DNA of 64,000 bases, taken from positions 1 to 64,000 of the forward strand of contig NZ_JAVXZY010000005.1 of assembly GCF_032337115.1 (NCBI RefSeq), written 5' to 3'. The notes under the pieces are model-generated. The model was not told where the DNA came from and did not search any database. It saw only the letters and a program-made list of their open reading frames with translations. A program made the position numbers and the translations under genes. Each line of letters opens with the position of its first letter. Position 1 is the stretch's first letter. Positions 33,206 through 41,846 of this stretch are shown one piece after another. The DNA is from Roseateles_C aquae. Lineage in GTDB: Bacteria > Pseudomonadota > Gammaproteobacteria > Burkholderiales > Burkholderiaceae_C.

Positions 33206-33829
33206 TTACTTCTTGCCCTTCTTCTTGCCCTTGCCGTCGTCGGCCGGAGCGGCGGCGACCACGATCTCTTCCACGACCGGCTCGACCGGGGTGGCGACGA
33301 CCGGGTTCGGCTTGCCATGGGTGACGACCTTGACGTGGTCGGCCAGCTTGATGTCATTGACGTGGACCGAGTGACCCTTGGTCAGGTTGCTCAGGTCGAC
33401 TTCGATGAACTCGGGCAGCTGTTGAGCCAGGCAGGTGATTTCCAGCTGGGTCACAACGTGGTTGACGGTGCACTTGTCGGTCTTGACGGCCGGCGAGTTC
33501 TCTTCGCCGACGAAGTGCAGCGGCACCTTCTTGGTGATCTTGGTGGTGCTGTCCACGCGCTGGAAGTCCACGTGCAGGACTTGCGGCTTGTAGGGGTGCA
33601 TCTGGTAGTCACGCAGCAGCACTTGCGACACGGCGCCGTTCAGTTCCATCTCGAGGATGGAGCTGTGGAAGGCTTCCTTCTTCATCGCGTGGAACAGCGC
33701 GTTGTGATCCAGTTCGATGACAGCGGGTTCGCCAGCGCCGTAGACGATGCCAGGCACCTTGCCCGAGATACGCAGGCGGCGGCTCGCTCCGGTCCCCTGC
33801 AGCTTGCGCTCGAAAGCGGTGAATTTCAT
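33206..33829 (-). CDS. rplY: 50S ribosomal protein L25 (CTC family)
   Basis: Binds 5S rRNA. The 207-aa protein has the N-terminal L25 domain (FERKLQGTGASRRLRISGKV, then GIVYGAGEPAVIELD) and the C-terminal TL5/CTC beta domain (VPLHFVGEENSPAVK), ending in an Ala/Val-rich and GKGKKKGKK basic tail. Start ATG 33829 has GGAG upstream and gives the family MKFTAFER start. Located downstream of prs, the usual Burkholderiales order. Confidence 0.95.
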   Translation of the reverse strand: MKFTAFERKLQGTGASRRLRISGKVPGIVYGAGEPAVIELDHNALFHAMKKEAFHSSILEMELNGAVSQVLLRDYQMHPYKPQVLHVDFQRVDSTTKITKKVPLHFVGEENSPAVKTDKCTVNHVVTQLEITCLAQQLPEFIEVDLSNLTKGHSVHVNDIKLADHVKVVTHGKPNPVVATPVEPVVEEIVVAAAPADDGKGKKKGKK

Positions 33830-33935
33830 ATGGTTCTCCAAAATGGATAGAGCACCCGCGACCAGGTGCCCTGAAAAAGGCGGCCTTGCGACCACCACGA
33901 ATCACGCCCCGCCTTTGCAGGCCGGGCGCAAATGC

Positions 33936-33959
33936 TTAGAAATTGTTGTTCTGTTCGCT
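33936..33959 (-). pseudogene. Remnant copy of the prs 3' end in the prs-rplY spacer
   Basis: Read on the minus strand, 33959-33936 encodes Ser-Glu-Gln-Asn-Asn-Asn-Phe and a stop, exactly the last seven residues and stop of prs (34001-34024). The DNA differs at most codons by synonymous changes, including AGC against TCG for Ser. It could be a relic of a divergent prs allele or an old duplication. Confidence 0.5.
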
Positions 33960-33967
33960 GCGATTGA

Positions 33968-33986
33968 CCGACGCCAGAGGCGTCGG
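33968..33986 (-). terminator. Hairpin after prs
   Basis: CCGACGCC (33968-33975), AGA, GGCGTCGG (33979-33986): a perfect 8-bp stem 14 bp past the prs stop. No T-run follows on the minus strand, so read-through into rplY is likely; it may protect or attenuate the message. Confidence 0.4.
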
Positions 33987-34000
33987 GCTACTCGGACCGA

Positions 34001-34963
34001 TCAGAAGTTATTGTTTTGCTCCGAGAACAACGAGGTCACCGACTCACCATCAGAGATGCGGCGGATAGTCTCGGCGAACAGGAAGGCCACCGACAGCTGG
34101 CGGATCTTGCCGCAGGCCTTGGCGGCATCGTTCAGCGGAATGGTGTTGCTGATCACGACCTCGTCCAGGTGCGACTTGGCGATGCGCTCGATCGCCGGGC
34201 CGGACAGGATGGGGTGGGTGCAATAGGCAAACACGCTCTTGGCGCCACGGTCCTTCAGGACCTCGGCCGCCTTCACCAGCGTACCGGCGGTGTCGATCAT
34301 GTCGTCCATGATGACGCAGTTGCGGCCGTCAATCTCGCCGATCACGTGCATCACTTCAGAGACATTGGCGGCCGGACGGCGCTTGTCGATGATGGCCAGA
34401 TCGCAGCCCAGCTGCTTGGCCAGCGCACGGGCGCGCACCACGCCGCCGACGTCGGGGCTGACCACGACCAGATTGCTGTAGTTGCGGGCCTTCAGGTCCG
34501 ACAGCAGCACCGGGCTGGCGTAGATGTTGTCGACCGGGATGTCGAAGAAGCCCTGGATCTGGTCAGCGTGCAGGTCCATCGTCAGCACGCGCTCGACGCC
34601 GACGGTTTCCAACAGATTGGCCACGACCTTGGCCGAGATCGGCACGCGGGTGGAACGCGGGCGGCGGTCCTGGCGGGCATAGCCGAAGTAGGGGATCACC
34701 GCGGTGATGCGACGAGCGCTGGCGCGCTTCAGGGCATCGACCATGATGAGCAGTTCCATCACGTTCTCGTTGGTCGGCGCGCAGGTCGGCTGGATCACGA
34801 AGACGTCGCGAGCGCGAACGTTTTGCTGGATCTCGACCGTGACCTCGCCATCCGAGAAACGACCGACCACGGCTTTGCCGAGCTCAAGGCCCAGATGGGT
34901 GGCGATTTCTTGGGAGAGGACCGGGTTTGCGTTACCGGTGAAGAGGACGGTATTGAGCAGCAC
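34001..34963 (-). CDS. prs: Ribose-phosphate pyrophosphokinase (PRPP synthase)
   Basis: Makes PRPP from ribose 5-phosphate and ATP for nucleotide, His and Trp synthesis. The 320-aa protein shows VGRFSDGEVTVEI, the flexible catalytic loop region PYFGYARQDRRPRSTR, DLHADQIQGFFDIPVDN, and the PRPP-binding VIMDDMIDTAGTL. The start is GTG 34963 with AAGGA about 7 bp upstream. It is followed by rplY and preceded by tRNA-Gln and ispE. Confidence 0.96.
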   Translation of the reverse strand: MLLNTVLFTGNANPVLSQEIATHLGLELGKAVVGRFSDGEVTVEIQQNVRARDVFVIQPTCAPTNENVMELLIMVDALKRASARRITAVIPYFGYARQDRRPRSTRVPISAKVVANLLETVGVERVLTMDLHADQIQGFFDIPVDNIYASPVLLSDLKARNYSNLVVVSPDVGGVVRARALAKQLGCDLAIIDKRRPAANVSEVMHVIGEIDGRNCVIMDDMIDTAGTLVKAAEVLKDRGAKSVFAYCTHPILSGPAIERIAKSHLDEVVISNTIPLNDAAKACGKIRQLSVAFLFAETIRRISDGESVTSLFSEQNNNF

Positions 34964-35037
34964 AGGCCATCCTTTGAGTCAGCGGCCTGGCGGCCATCCG
35001 AGAGGGCCGCTAGGTGCCCACGGGTGATGAAGAAATT

Positions 35038-35114
35038 TGGCAGGGGCGGAAGGATTCGAACCTGCGCATGTCGGAATCAAAATCCGATGCCTTAACCAAC
35101 TTGGCGACGCCCCT
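35038..35114 (-). tRNA. tRNA-Gln (anticodon TTG)
   Basis: Minus strand: 7-bp acceptor AGGGGCG/CGCCCCT, D-arm with AAGTTGGTTAAGG, anticodon stem TCGGA/TCCGA around loop TTTTGAT (anticodon TTG), T-loop GTTCGAATC, and encoded GCCA 3' end (77 nt). It sits between ispE and prs, its usual Burkholderiales site. Confidence 0.96.
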
Positions 35115-35154
35115 ACACAGGACACTGCAGAGCTGCAGCACCCTATAACTTTGC

Positions 35155-36150
35155 TCAGTCTTCAAGCCATCCGCGTAGCGGGTGAGCTGTCAAACTGCGG
35201 CATATTCTAGCACTCCATTTCGATGGCAAAACCTTCGAAATATTTGCAATGGACTGTTCGTCTATGCCGTCTTTCCCGCTCACATGAGCAAACACCGCGC
35301 TGCCTGAGCCTGTCATCCGGCTGTTGCCGAATTGCTCTTGCAGCAGAACCAGTGCCTGAACCACTTCAGCGCTTGCAGCTTCCGCTGGTTTCTGTAGATC
35401 GTTTCTTCCGAAACTCTCTTTACCGAAACCGCCGGCCAGCATCGCAATGCCTTCAGCGTCCAGTCTCACTGTCTCAACAACCGTTTCGCTTGCATCGCTA
35501 TCGGTACCGTTTTCCGTACCTGTCGCGTTTTTTGCGTCGCTGCTGTTGTGTGCAGGAAAGCCCGCTACTATAGCCACGCTTTTTGATCTTTGCAAGCACT
35601 GCGACGAAAAAATATCTTTGGTCGCGATGCTGGCCTCGGGTTTGATGACCGCAAAGCGCATTTCGCGGGGCAGATCCAGCGGGGTCAGACGCTCGCCAAT
35701 GCCCTCGACGAAGGCATGGCGGCCGCCGATGAAAAAGGGCACGTCGGCGCCCAGCGGCAGCGCGATATCCAGCAGCTGCCGGCGCGTGAGGCCCAGCCCC
35801 CAGAGCCGGTTCAGCGCGATCAGTGTCGACGCTGCATCCGAAGATCCACCGCCCATGCCGGCGCCGGCAGGCAGGCGTTTTTCGATATGGATATCGGCGC
35901 CAAGCCGGCAGCCGGTGGCGGCCTGCAGCGCGCGTGCGGCACGCAGGCAGAGGTCGTCGGGGGGCAGGGTGTCGCCGCTGTCATGGCGCTGCAGCAGGCC
36001 GTCATTGCGGCGCTCGAAATGCAGGGTGTCGGCCCAATCGATCAGCACGAACAGCGATTGCAGCAGGTGGTAGCCATCGGCACGTTTGCCAACCACATGC
36101 AGGAAGAGATTCAGCTTGGCCGGTGCCGGAACGTCGTAGAGCGCTTGCAT
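35155..36150 (-). CDS. ispE: 4-diphosphocytidyl-2-C-methyl-D-erythritol kinase IspE with an internal insertion
   Basis: GHMP kinase of the MEP isoprenoid pathway. Motifs: PAPAKLNLFLHV with the conserved Lys, the ATP loop LPAGAGMGGGSSDAA, and the C-terminal RMTGSGSAVFA. At 331 aa it is longer than the usual roughly 285: after FSSQCLQR there is an extra Ser/Asp/Thr/Glu-rich stretch (about residues 190-245) before SFGRNDLQKPA. The DNA for this stretch and the rest of the C-terminus (35155 to about 35620) is clearly richer in A/T than the 5' half. All catalytic motifs survive, so the gene is probably functional. Downstream of lolB by 13 bp. Confidence 0.93.
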   Translation of the reverse strand: MQALYDVPAPAKLNLFLHVVGKRADGYHLLQSLFVLIDWADTLHFERRNDGLLQRHDSGDTLPPDDLCLRAARALQAATGCRLGADIHIEKRLPAGAGMGGGSSDAASTLIALNRLWGLGLTRRQLLDIALPLGADVPFFIGGRHAFVEGIGERLTPLDLPREMRFAVIKPEASIATKDIFSSQCLQRSKSVAIVAGFPAHNSSDAKNATGTENGTDSDASETVVETVRLDAEGIAMLAGGFGKESFGRNDLQKPAEAASAEVVQALVLLQEQFGNSRMTGSGSAVFAHVSGKDGIDEQSIANISKVLPSKWSARICRSLTAHPLRGWLED

Positions 36151-36163
36151 GGCGCGCAGTATC

Positions 36164-36721
36164 TCAGGGCGAGCTTTGCAGCTTGATGCGCAGGCTGGTT
36201 GCCGGTTCGCCGAGTTTGACGGCCTTGATCAGGCCTTCGCCGAGCAGGCTGGTATCGACGCGCCAGCCCAGCTGTTCAAAGCCCTGCTGAGGCAGGGGCA
36301 CGGCCGCCGCGCCCGGCCAGGCGCGGCCGGCCAGCCAGTCGAACAACGCGGCCACCGGGATGGCCTCGCCGAGCAGCCCCTGAGTGAGGCTGTCCAGCGT
36401 GTCGTACTGGCGATCCTCGCCGGGCACCTGCAGCAACACCTCGCCGGGCTGCCAGCGAGCTCGCGCGATCAGGCTGCCCAGCGGGCTGCTCAGTTCAAGC
36501 TGACCGCGCTCGGCCGTGCCCCAGAGCTCGAAGCTGGCTGCGCCGCCCTGGGCCTTGCTGCTCAGGGTGGCGGGTACCTGGACGCTGATCCTGCCGGTCA
36601 GGTGTTCGCTGCTCGCGTTGACGACTTCGCTTTGTGGCGCCGCCGGTTTCAGGCTGGCGCAGGCGCTCAGCATCAAGGCTGCCAGGGCCACGGCCAGGCA
36701 GCGAAAACCGCCTGCGCTCAT
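36164..36721 (-). CDS. lolB: Outer-membrane lipoprotein LolB
   Basis: Accepts lipoproteins from LolA and inserts them in the outer membrane. The 185-aa precursor (ATG 36721) has a lipoprotein signal with lipobox LSAC, then LTGRISVQVP, the FELWGTAERGQLELSSPLG strands and LFDWLAGRAWPG, which fit the LolB fold. ATG overlaps the stop of the TPR gene. The TPR-lolB-ispE order is conserved in this group. Confidence 0.9.
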   Translation of the reverse strand: MSAGGFRCLAVALAALMLSACASLKPAAPQSEVVNASSEHLTGRISVQVPATLSSKAQGGAASFELWGTAERGQLELSSPLGSLIARARWQPGEVLLQVPGEDRQYDTLDSLTQGLLGEAIPVAALFDWLAGRAWPGAAAVPLPQQGFEQLGWRVDTSLLGEGLIKAVKLGEPATSLRIKLQSSP

Positions 36722-38511
36722 TGCGCCGCGGGCTTGGCCGACTTCAGCCGCTTCTGTGTCTCGCGCAAGGCTTCGTTCTTGGGGTCGCGCTTGGCGCCCT
36801 CGGTCCAGATCCGCTGAGCCTCTTCGCGCTGGCCGCTGACCCACAGCACCTCGCCCAGATGGGCAGCGATCTCGGCGTCCGGCCGCGAGGCGAAGGCCTG
36901 GCGCAGATAGGTGATCGCGTCGTCGAGCTTGCCCTGGCGGTATTCGACCCAGCCCATGCTGTCCAGGATGAAGGGTTCCTTGGGCGCAAAGCTCAGCGCC
37001 TTGATGATCAGTTCGCGCGCTTCATCAAGCCTTTGCTTGCGATCGGCCAGCGAATAGCCCAGCGCGTTGTAGGCGTGGAAATGCTCGGGCCTGAGCACCA
37101 TCACGCGGCGCAGCAGCGCTTCCATTTCCTCGTTGCGGCCGAGTTTCTCGGCCATCATCGACTGTTCGTAGATCATGTCGGCGTCGTCGCTGAGTGCTTC
37201 ATTGGCACGCTGCAGGAGCTCGTAGGCCGCCGCCCATTGCTGGGCCTCGCGAAGCAGCTGCGACTCGGCCATGAAGCGACTGCGCTGCTCCTCCTTGCTC
37301 TCGCCGGGCAAGCCCTGGATCAGCTTGCGAGCCTTGTCCAGCTGGCCTTGCTTGAGCAGCAGGGAGGCCCGGCGGTAGGTCACTTCGGTGAGGCGCTTGG
37401 GCGTGTCCACCTGGTTGAGCCAGCCCTCGGCAGCCTTGTACATGCCGCGCTGTTCGGCCGCCTGCGCCAGCAGCAGGAGGGCCTGTTGACGCGCATCCCG
37501 GCCGTTATCCGTCAGCTCGGAATCATTCTTGCCGGTGGCGGCTTCAAGCTTTTGCAGAAAGGTCTTCAGCGCGCTCTCGGCGACGTCCTGATGCTGCAGC
37601 TCCAGCTCCAGCGAGCCCAGCGCAAACCAGGGCGAGGGCTGCTCGGGCAGCAGCTCGGTGACGCGGCGGAACTCGCGTGCGGCGTCGCTGATGCGCTGCG
37701 CGCGCGCCAGTGCGCGGCCATAGGCCTGGCGCAGCGAGGCGTTGTCCGGTTTGGCGTTCAGTGCGGCGGTGATCAGCTCCTCTGCGGCGGGCTGCTGCAC
37801 CATCAGTTCCAGGGCCACCGCCAGCGGTTCTTCGGCCTCCGGGGCCAGTGCGGCCGCCTCGCGGCTCAGTGCCAGCGCCTGCTGCTGCTCGCCGGCATTG
37901 AGTGCCAGCCGGGCATGGGCATTCAGTGCCACCAGGCGTGTGGCTTCCTGCTGCTCGGCCTGCTTCAGCGCGGGTTGCAGGCTTTCAAGCACCTGCTGAG
38001 GCACGGGCGTGCGCTGGAACAGCTGCGGTAGCGAGGCGATGACGGTGACGCGTTGTGCTTCCGGGCTGTTGGCCAGCAGCGCCTTGAGGGCCTTGCCAGC
38101 ATCGGCCGGCCGGTTCAGCAGGGCCAGCAACTGCAGCTCGGCTTGATGGGCCTCGGCGGAGTTGGGCAGGCTGTCGGCCCAGGCGCGGGCGGCTTGCAGC
38201 GCCTGCTCACCGGCACGGGCCTGCAGGGCGATGCTGACCACGCGGCGGTACAGCGCCTCATCCTGGCTGCGCCGCGCGGCGTCGAGCAGCACCTGAAAGG
38301 CCACGCCGGGCTGGCCGGCGCGCAGTTCCATTTCGCCCACCAGCAGCTGGTAGAACATCGGCGCGTCCATGTCCGAGTTGTTCACCGTGCTGGCTTCGCT
38401 CGCCGCTGGGCTGGCGGCCAAGGCCGCGCCGCTGCTCAGCGCAGTCAGGCTGGCCAGGGCCAGTGCAGTCCACAGCTTTTTGCTGGGCGGGCGAGGGGTG
38501 TTCTGAGGCAT
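36718..38511 (-). CDS. Exported tetratricopeptide-repeat protein
   Basis: The 597-aa protein has a signal peptide (LWTALALASLTALSSGAALA) and many TPR units from about residue 55 to the end, for example YNALGYSLADRKQRLDEARE and AKEPF-like repeats near the C-terminus. Start ATG 38511 has AGGAG 6-7 bp upstream; the longer open frame overlaps mutM in antisense and is not real. Such proteins upstream of lolB-ispE are usual in Burkholderiales; a scaffold role at the cell envelope is likely but unproven. Confidence 0.87.
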   Translation of the reverse strand: MPQNTPRPPSKKLWTALALASLTALSSGAALAASPAASEASTVNNSDMDAPMFYQLLVGEMELRAGQPGVAFQVLLDAARRSQDEALYRRVVSIALQARAGEQALQAARAWADSLPNSAEAHQAELQLLALLNRPADAGKALKALLANSPEAQRVTVIASLPQLFQRTPVPQQVLESLQPALKQAEQQEATRLVALNAHARLALNAGEQQQALALSREAAALAPEAEEPLAVALELMVQQPAAEELITAALNAKPDNASLRQAYGRALARAQRISDAAREFRRVTELLPEQPSPWFALGSLELELQHQDVAESALKTFLQKLEAATGKNDSELTDNGRDARQQALLLLAQAAEQRGMYKAAEGWLNQVDTPKRLTEVTYRRASLLLKQGQLDKARKLIQGLPGESKEEQRSRFMAESQLLREAQQWAAAYELLQRANEALSDDADMIYEQSMMAEKLGRNEEMEALLRRVMVLRPEHFHAYNALGYSLADRKQRLDEARELIIKALSFAPKEPFILDSMGWVEYRQGKLDDAITYLRQAFASRPDAEIAAHLGEVLWVSGQREEAQRIWTEGAKRDPKNEALRETQKRLKSAKPAAQ

Positions 38512-38610
38512 GCATGCTCCTGGGATCTCGGGCGGCCAATTACCGGCAACGGTAGGGGCCTTGGCTTCTGCGCAGGATTCTAGGCAGAGCTCGGAAAGTA
38601 TCATGCTCGC

Positions 38611-39426
38611 ATGCCTGAGTTGCCGGAAGTAGAAGTCACACGTTTGAGCTTTGCCGATGCGATCGCCGGGGCGCGGGTCAGGGCCGTGCGGCTGGGCAAG
38701 CCGCTGCGCTGGCCGCTGGGCGTGGCGCCCGAGGCTTTGCGGGGCCAAAGCATTGGCCTGGCGCAGCGGCGCGGCAAATACCTGTGGCTGCCGGTGGGCG
38801 AGGGTGGGCTGCTGATGCATCTGGGCATGTCCGGCTCGCTGATGTTTGGTGAGGCCGCCGGGCCGCTGGGGCCGCATGAGCACTTCGAATTGGAGACCGA
38901 CCGCGGCAGCCTGCGCTTGAATGACCCGCGCCGCTTTGGCGCCGTCGTCTGGTCGGCCGGGCTGCAGCAGGAGCCGGCCGCCAAGCTGCTGGCCGGCCTG
39001 GGCATGGAACCCTTCGATCCGCGCTTTGATGGGCCGCATCTGCATGCCGGACTGAGCGGCCGCCGGGTGGCGATCAAGCAGGCGTTGCTGGCCGGTGATG
39101 TGGTCGTTGGCGCCGGCAATATCTACGCCTGCGAGGCCTTGTTCCTCGCCGGCATCGACCCGCGCACGCCTGCCGGGCGCATCAGCCGGCCGCGCTGCGA
39201 GCGGCTGGCGCAGGCGGTGCGCGGCGTGCTGGCGCAGGCGCTGGAGGCGGGCGGCAGCACGCTGCGCGATTTCAAGAATGCCCATGGCGTGGCTGGCAGC
39301 TTCCAGATGCAGGCCCGCGTCTATGGCCGCGAGGGGCAGAGCTGCTTTGCCTGCGGCAGCACGATCAAGCGCATCGTGCAGGCCCAGCGTTCGACCTTTT
39401 TTTGCCCCCATTGCCAGAAGCGTTGA
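38611..39426 (+). CDS. mutM: Formamidopyrimidine-DNA glycosylase MutM (Fpg)
   Basis: Excises 8-oxoguanine and other oxidised purines. The 271-aa protein starts MPELPEVEV (catalytic Pro/Glu), has GRRGKYLWL-like QRRGKYLWLP with the conserved Lys, the H2TH region VVGAGNIYACEALF, and a C-terminal zinc finger (CFACGS...CPHCQ). It is divergent from the TPR gene with a 99-bp spacer; TATCAT at 38599-38604 lies only 6 bp before the ATG, so the mRNA could be nearly leaderless. Next to mutY, giving a paired 8-oxoG repair unit. Confidence 0.96.
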   Translation: MPELPEVEVTRLSFADAIAGARVRAVRLGKPLRWPLGVAPEALRGQSIGLAQRRGKYLWLPVGEGGLLMHLGMSGSLMFGEAAGPLGPHEHFELETDRGSLRLNDPRRFGAVVWSAGLQQEPAAKLLAGLGMEPFDPRFDGPHLHAGLSGRRVAIKQALLAGDVVVGAGNIYACEALFLAGIDPRTPAGRISRPRCERLAQAVRGVLAQALEAGGSTLRDFKNAHGVAGSFQMQARVYGREGQSCFACGSTIKRIVQAQRSTFFCPHCQKR

Positions 39427-39435
39427 GCGCCCGTC

Positions 39436-40476
39436 ATGAGTGAATCGAGAGTGCAGGAGATCGTGGCGCAGTTCGCGCCCACGTTGGTGGCCTGGCAGCG
39501 CCAACATGGTCGGCATGAACTGCCCTGGCAGCAGACGCGCGACCCCTATCGCGTCTGGCTGTCCGAGATCATGCTGCAGCAGACGCAGGTGACGACGGTG
39601 CTGGGCTATTACCAGCGCTTCCTCGAGCGTTTTCCGACGGTGCGCGAGCTCGCGCTGGCCGAGCTGGACGAAGTGCTGGCCCTCTGGGCCGGCCTTGGCT
39701 ACTACAGCCGGGCGCGCAATCTGCATCGATGTGCGCAGGCGGTGCTGGCCGAACATGGTGGCGAGTTTCCGCGCAGCGCCGAGCAGCTGCAGCAGCTGCC
39801 CGGCATCGGCCGATCAACGGCGGCGGCGGTGGCCTCCTTCTGTTTTGACGAGCGCGTCGCCATCCTCGACGGCAATGTGAAGCGGGTGCTCAGCCGCGTG
39901 CTGGCCTTTGATGGTGATCTGGCCTCGGCCGCGCAGGAAAAGCTGCTTTGGCGCCATGCCGATGCGCTGCTGCCGGCGCGCGCCGCCGATATGCCGGCCT
40001 ACACCCAGGGTCTGATGGATCTGGGCGCCAGCCTGTGCGCCAGCAAGACGCCGCAATGCCTGCTCTGCCCCTTGAGCGAGCTGTGTGCGGGCCGCGCACA
40101 AGGCGAGCCGCAGCGCTATCCCATCAAGAGCAGGAAGCTCAAGCGTGGCCGGCGCGAGCATTGGTGGCTGTGGCTGGAACATGAAGAGCGCATCTGGCTG
40201 CAGCAGCGGCCGGACAGCGGCGTCTGGGCCGGCCTGTGGACGCTGCCGCTGTTTGACAGCGAAACCGAGCTGTTGGCGGAGGCCACGCGGCTGGGTGCCG
40301 AGGCCGAGCCACTGCCGCGCGTTGAGCATGCGCTGACCCATTTCGACTGGGTGCTACACCCGCGCCGGGCGCTGCTGAATGAAGGCGCTGCGCCGCTCGA
40401 GCAGGGCCGCTGGGTGGCGCGCGAACAGCTGGCCAGCTATGCGCTGCCGGCGCCGCTGAAGCGCCTGATCGGCTGA
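39436..40476 (+). CDS. mutY: A/G-specific adenine glycosylase MutY
   Basis: Removes adenine mispaired with 8-oxoguanine. The 346-aa protein has LPWQQTRDPYRVWLSEIMLQ, the helix-hairpin-helix LPGIGRSTAAAVASF followed by the catalytic Asp in AILDGNVKRVL, the [4Fe-4S] cysteines in CASKTPQCLLCPLSELC, and a C-terminal NUDIX-like domain with VWAGLWTLPLF. It starts 9 bp after mutM stops and should be co-transcribed. Confidence 0.96.
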   Translation: MSESRVQEIVAQFAPTLVAWQRQHGRHELPWQQTRDPYRVWLSEIMLQQTQVTTVLGYYQRFLERFPTVRELALAELDEVLALWAGLGYYSRARNLHRCAQAVLAEHGGEFPRSAEQLQQLPGIGRSTAAAVASFCFDERVAILDGNVKRVLSRVLAFDGDLASAAQEKLLWRHADALLPARAADMPAYTQGLMDLGASLCASKTPQCLLCPLSELCAGRAQGEPQRYPIKSRKLKRGRREHWWLWLEHEERIWLQQRPDSGVWAGLWTLPLFDSETELLAEATRLGAEAEPLPRVEHALTHFDWVLHPRRALLNEGAAPLEQGRWVAREQLASYALPAPLKRLIG

Positions 40477-40607
40477 GGCCTGGCAGAGGCTTGTTTGGAG
40501 CCAGTTACCAGCAGCTGCCGAGCTTTGACTATTGGATTTCGGCCCCGCGCCCGCTATGCTGCGCGGCTCTCTTGTCCAGCCTCCATCCAGCCGCGCGGAT
40601 CAGCACC

Positions 40608-40907
40608 ATGAAAGCATCAGTGAAGTCTTCGGTTGAATCCGCCCTGGTGGCCGCGGCGGCGGCGGCTGTGTGCCTGTGGCAGCTGATCGTCTACGGTTCC
40701 GCCGAGGATGGCGACACCGCACGCATCGTCATGTACGCGCTGGGCTTGAGCATTGCGCTGATTGCCCACTGGACATTTCTGGCGCTGGCGCTGCAGCGTT
40801 CCGGCCGTGCGGTCGTGCCCTGGACCTTTGGCCTGGTGGTGCTGTGCCCGATCACCTCGGTGGTGGCACTGGTGCTGCTGGCGGCCGACGAGGAACAGCC
40901 GGCCTGA
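40608..40907 (+). CDS. Small hypothetical membrane protein
   Basis: A 99-aa protein with about three hydrophobic helices (ALVAAAAAAVCLWQLIVY, VMYALGLSIALIAHWTFLAL and TFGLVVLCPITSVVALVLL). I do not recognise the family. ATG 40608 is the likely start; the longer frame from 40491 lacks a plausible N-terminus. It lies downstream of mutY and converges with rapZ. Hydrophobic pattern and good composition support a real gene. Confidence 0.65.
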   Translation: MKASVKSSVESALVAAAAAAVCLWQLIVYGSAEDGDTARIVMYALGLSIALIAHWTFLALALQRSGRAVVPWTFGLVVLCPITSVVALVLLAADEEQPA

Positions 40908-40922
40908 ATCCACTGAACCCGC

Positions 40923-41846
40923 TTACTTCGCGTCCAGCTCGCGGTGCCGCTTGAGCACCTGGCCGTGGTAGGCGAACTGCTTGCTCAGCGTTTCGACCAG
41001 ATAGACCGAGCGGTGCTGGCCGCCGGTGCAACCAATCGCCACCGTCAAATAGCTGCGCTGATCGGCTGAGAAGTTCGGCAGCCACTGCGCGATGAAGGCG
41101 CTGATCTGGCTGAGCATCAGGCGCACCTCGGGCTGGGCTTCGAGGAACTTGGCCACCGGCTCGTCGCGGCCGGTCTGCGGGCGCAGCTCGCGGTCGTAAT
41201 AGGGGTTGGGCAGCACTCGCACGTCGAAGACGAAATCGGCATCGCTGGGCACGCCGTGCTTGAAGGCAAAGGACTCGAACACCAGGGTCAGCGACTCGCC
41301 GGAGACGACGACCAGATCGCGCACCCAGGCGCGCAGCTGGGCCGGGCGCAGCTGGCTGGTGTCGATCACGGTGGACTCCACGCGCAGCGCCGCCAAGAGC
41401 TCGCGCTCCAGATGGATGGCGTCGAGCAGGGCACGGTGTTCGTCTTCGCCGCTGCTGCTGGCGTTTTCGCCCACCGGCGTGGCCGGGTGCTGGCGCAGTG
41501 GGTGCGGGCGGCGCGTTTCCGAGAAGCGGCGCATCAGCGTCTCGGTGTTGGCGTCCAGAAAGATCGAGCGCAGCGCCACGCCATCGGCGCGCATCTGCTT
41601 GATCAGCGGCAGCAGATGCGGCAGCGAGCCGGCGCTGCGCACATCGACGGCAATCGCCACCCGGCGCTGGCCGCGCTGCTTTTCCAGCGCCAGGAACTCG
41701 GGCAGCAGTTCGGGCGGTAGGTTGTCCACGCAGAAGAAGCCGGCATCTTCCAGTGCATGCATGGCAATCGATTTGCCGCCGCCGGACACGCCGGTGACCA
41801 GCACCACATCGCTCTTCTCGGCTTTGGCCTTTTTGCTCGCGTTCAT
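40923..41846 (-). CDS. rapZ: RNase adapter protein RapZ (YvcJ family)
   Basis: The 307-aa nucleotide-binding protein has Walker A GVSGGGKS (19-26), the FFCVDNLPPELLP segment, and the C-terminal domain with NPYYDRELRPQTG and the YLTVAIGCTGGQHRSVYL motif. In enterics RapZ guides RNase E to GlmZ; in other bacteria it acts as a nucleotide hydrolase, so the RNA role here is uncertain. An insertion-like segment (about 117-140) follows SETRRPHPL. Overlaps recN by ATGA. Confidence 0.93.
   Translation of the reverse strand: MNASKKAKAEKSDVVLVTGVSGGGKSIAMHALEDAGFFCVDNLPPELLPEFLALEKQRGQRRVAIAVDVRSAGSLPHLLPLIKQMRADGVALRSIFLDANTETLMRRFSETRRPHPLRQHPATPVGENASSSGEDEHRALLDAIHLERELLAALRVESTVIDTSQLRPAQLRAWVRDLVVVSGESLTLVFESFAFKHGVPSDADFVFDVRVLPNPYYDRELRPQTGRDEPVAKFLEAQPEVRLMLSQISAFIAQWLPNFSADQRSYLTVAIGCTGGQHRSVYLVETLSKQFAYHGQVLKRHRELDAK

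Noticed and set aside
36718..39756. 1,012-codon minus-strand frame covering mutM
   Set aside because: Only the part from 38511 is TPR protein with signal peptide; the rest is antisense of mutM.
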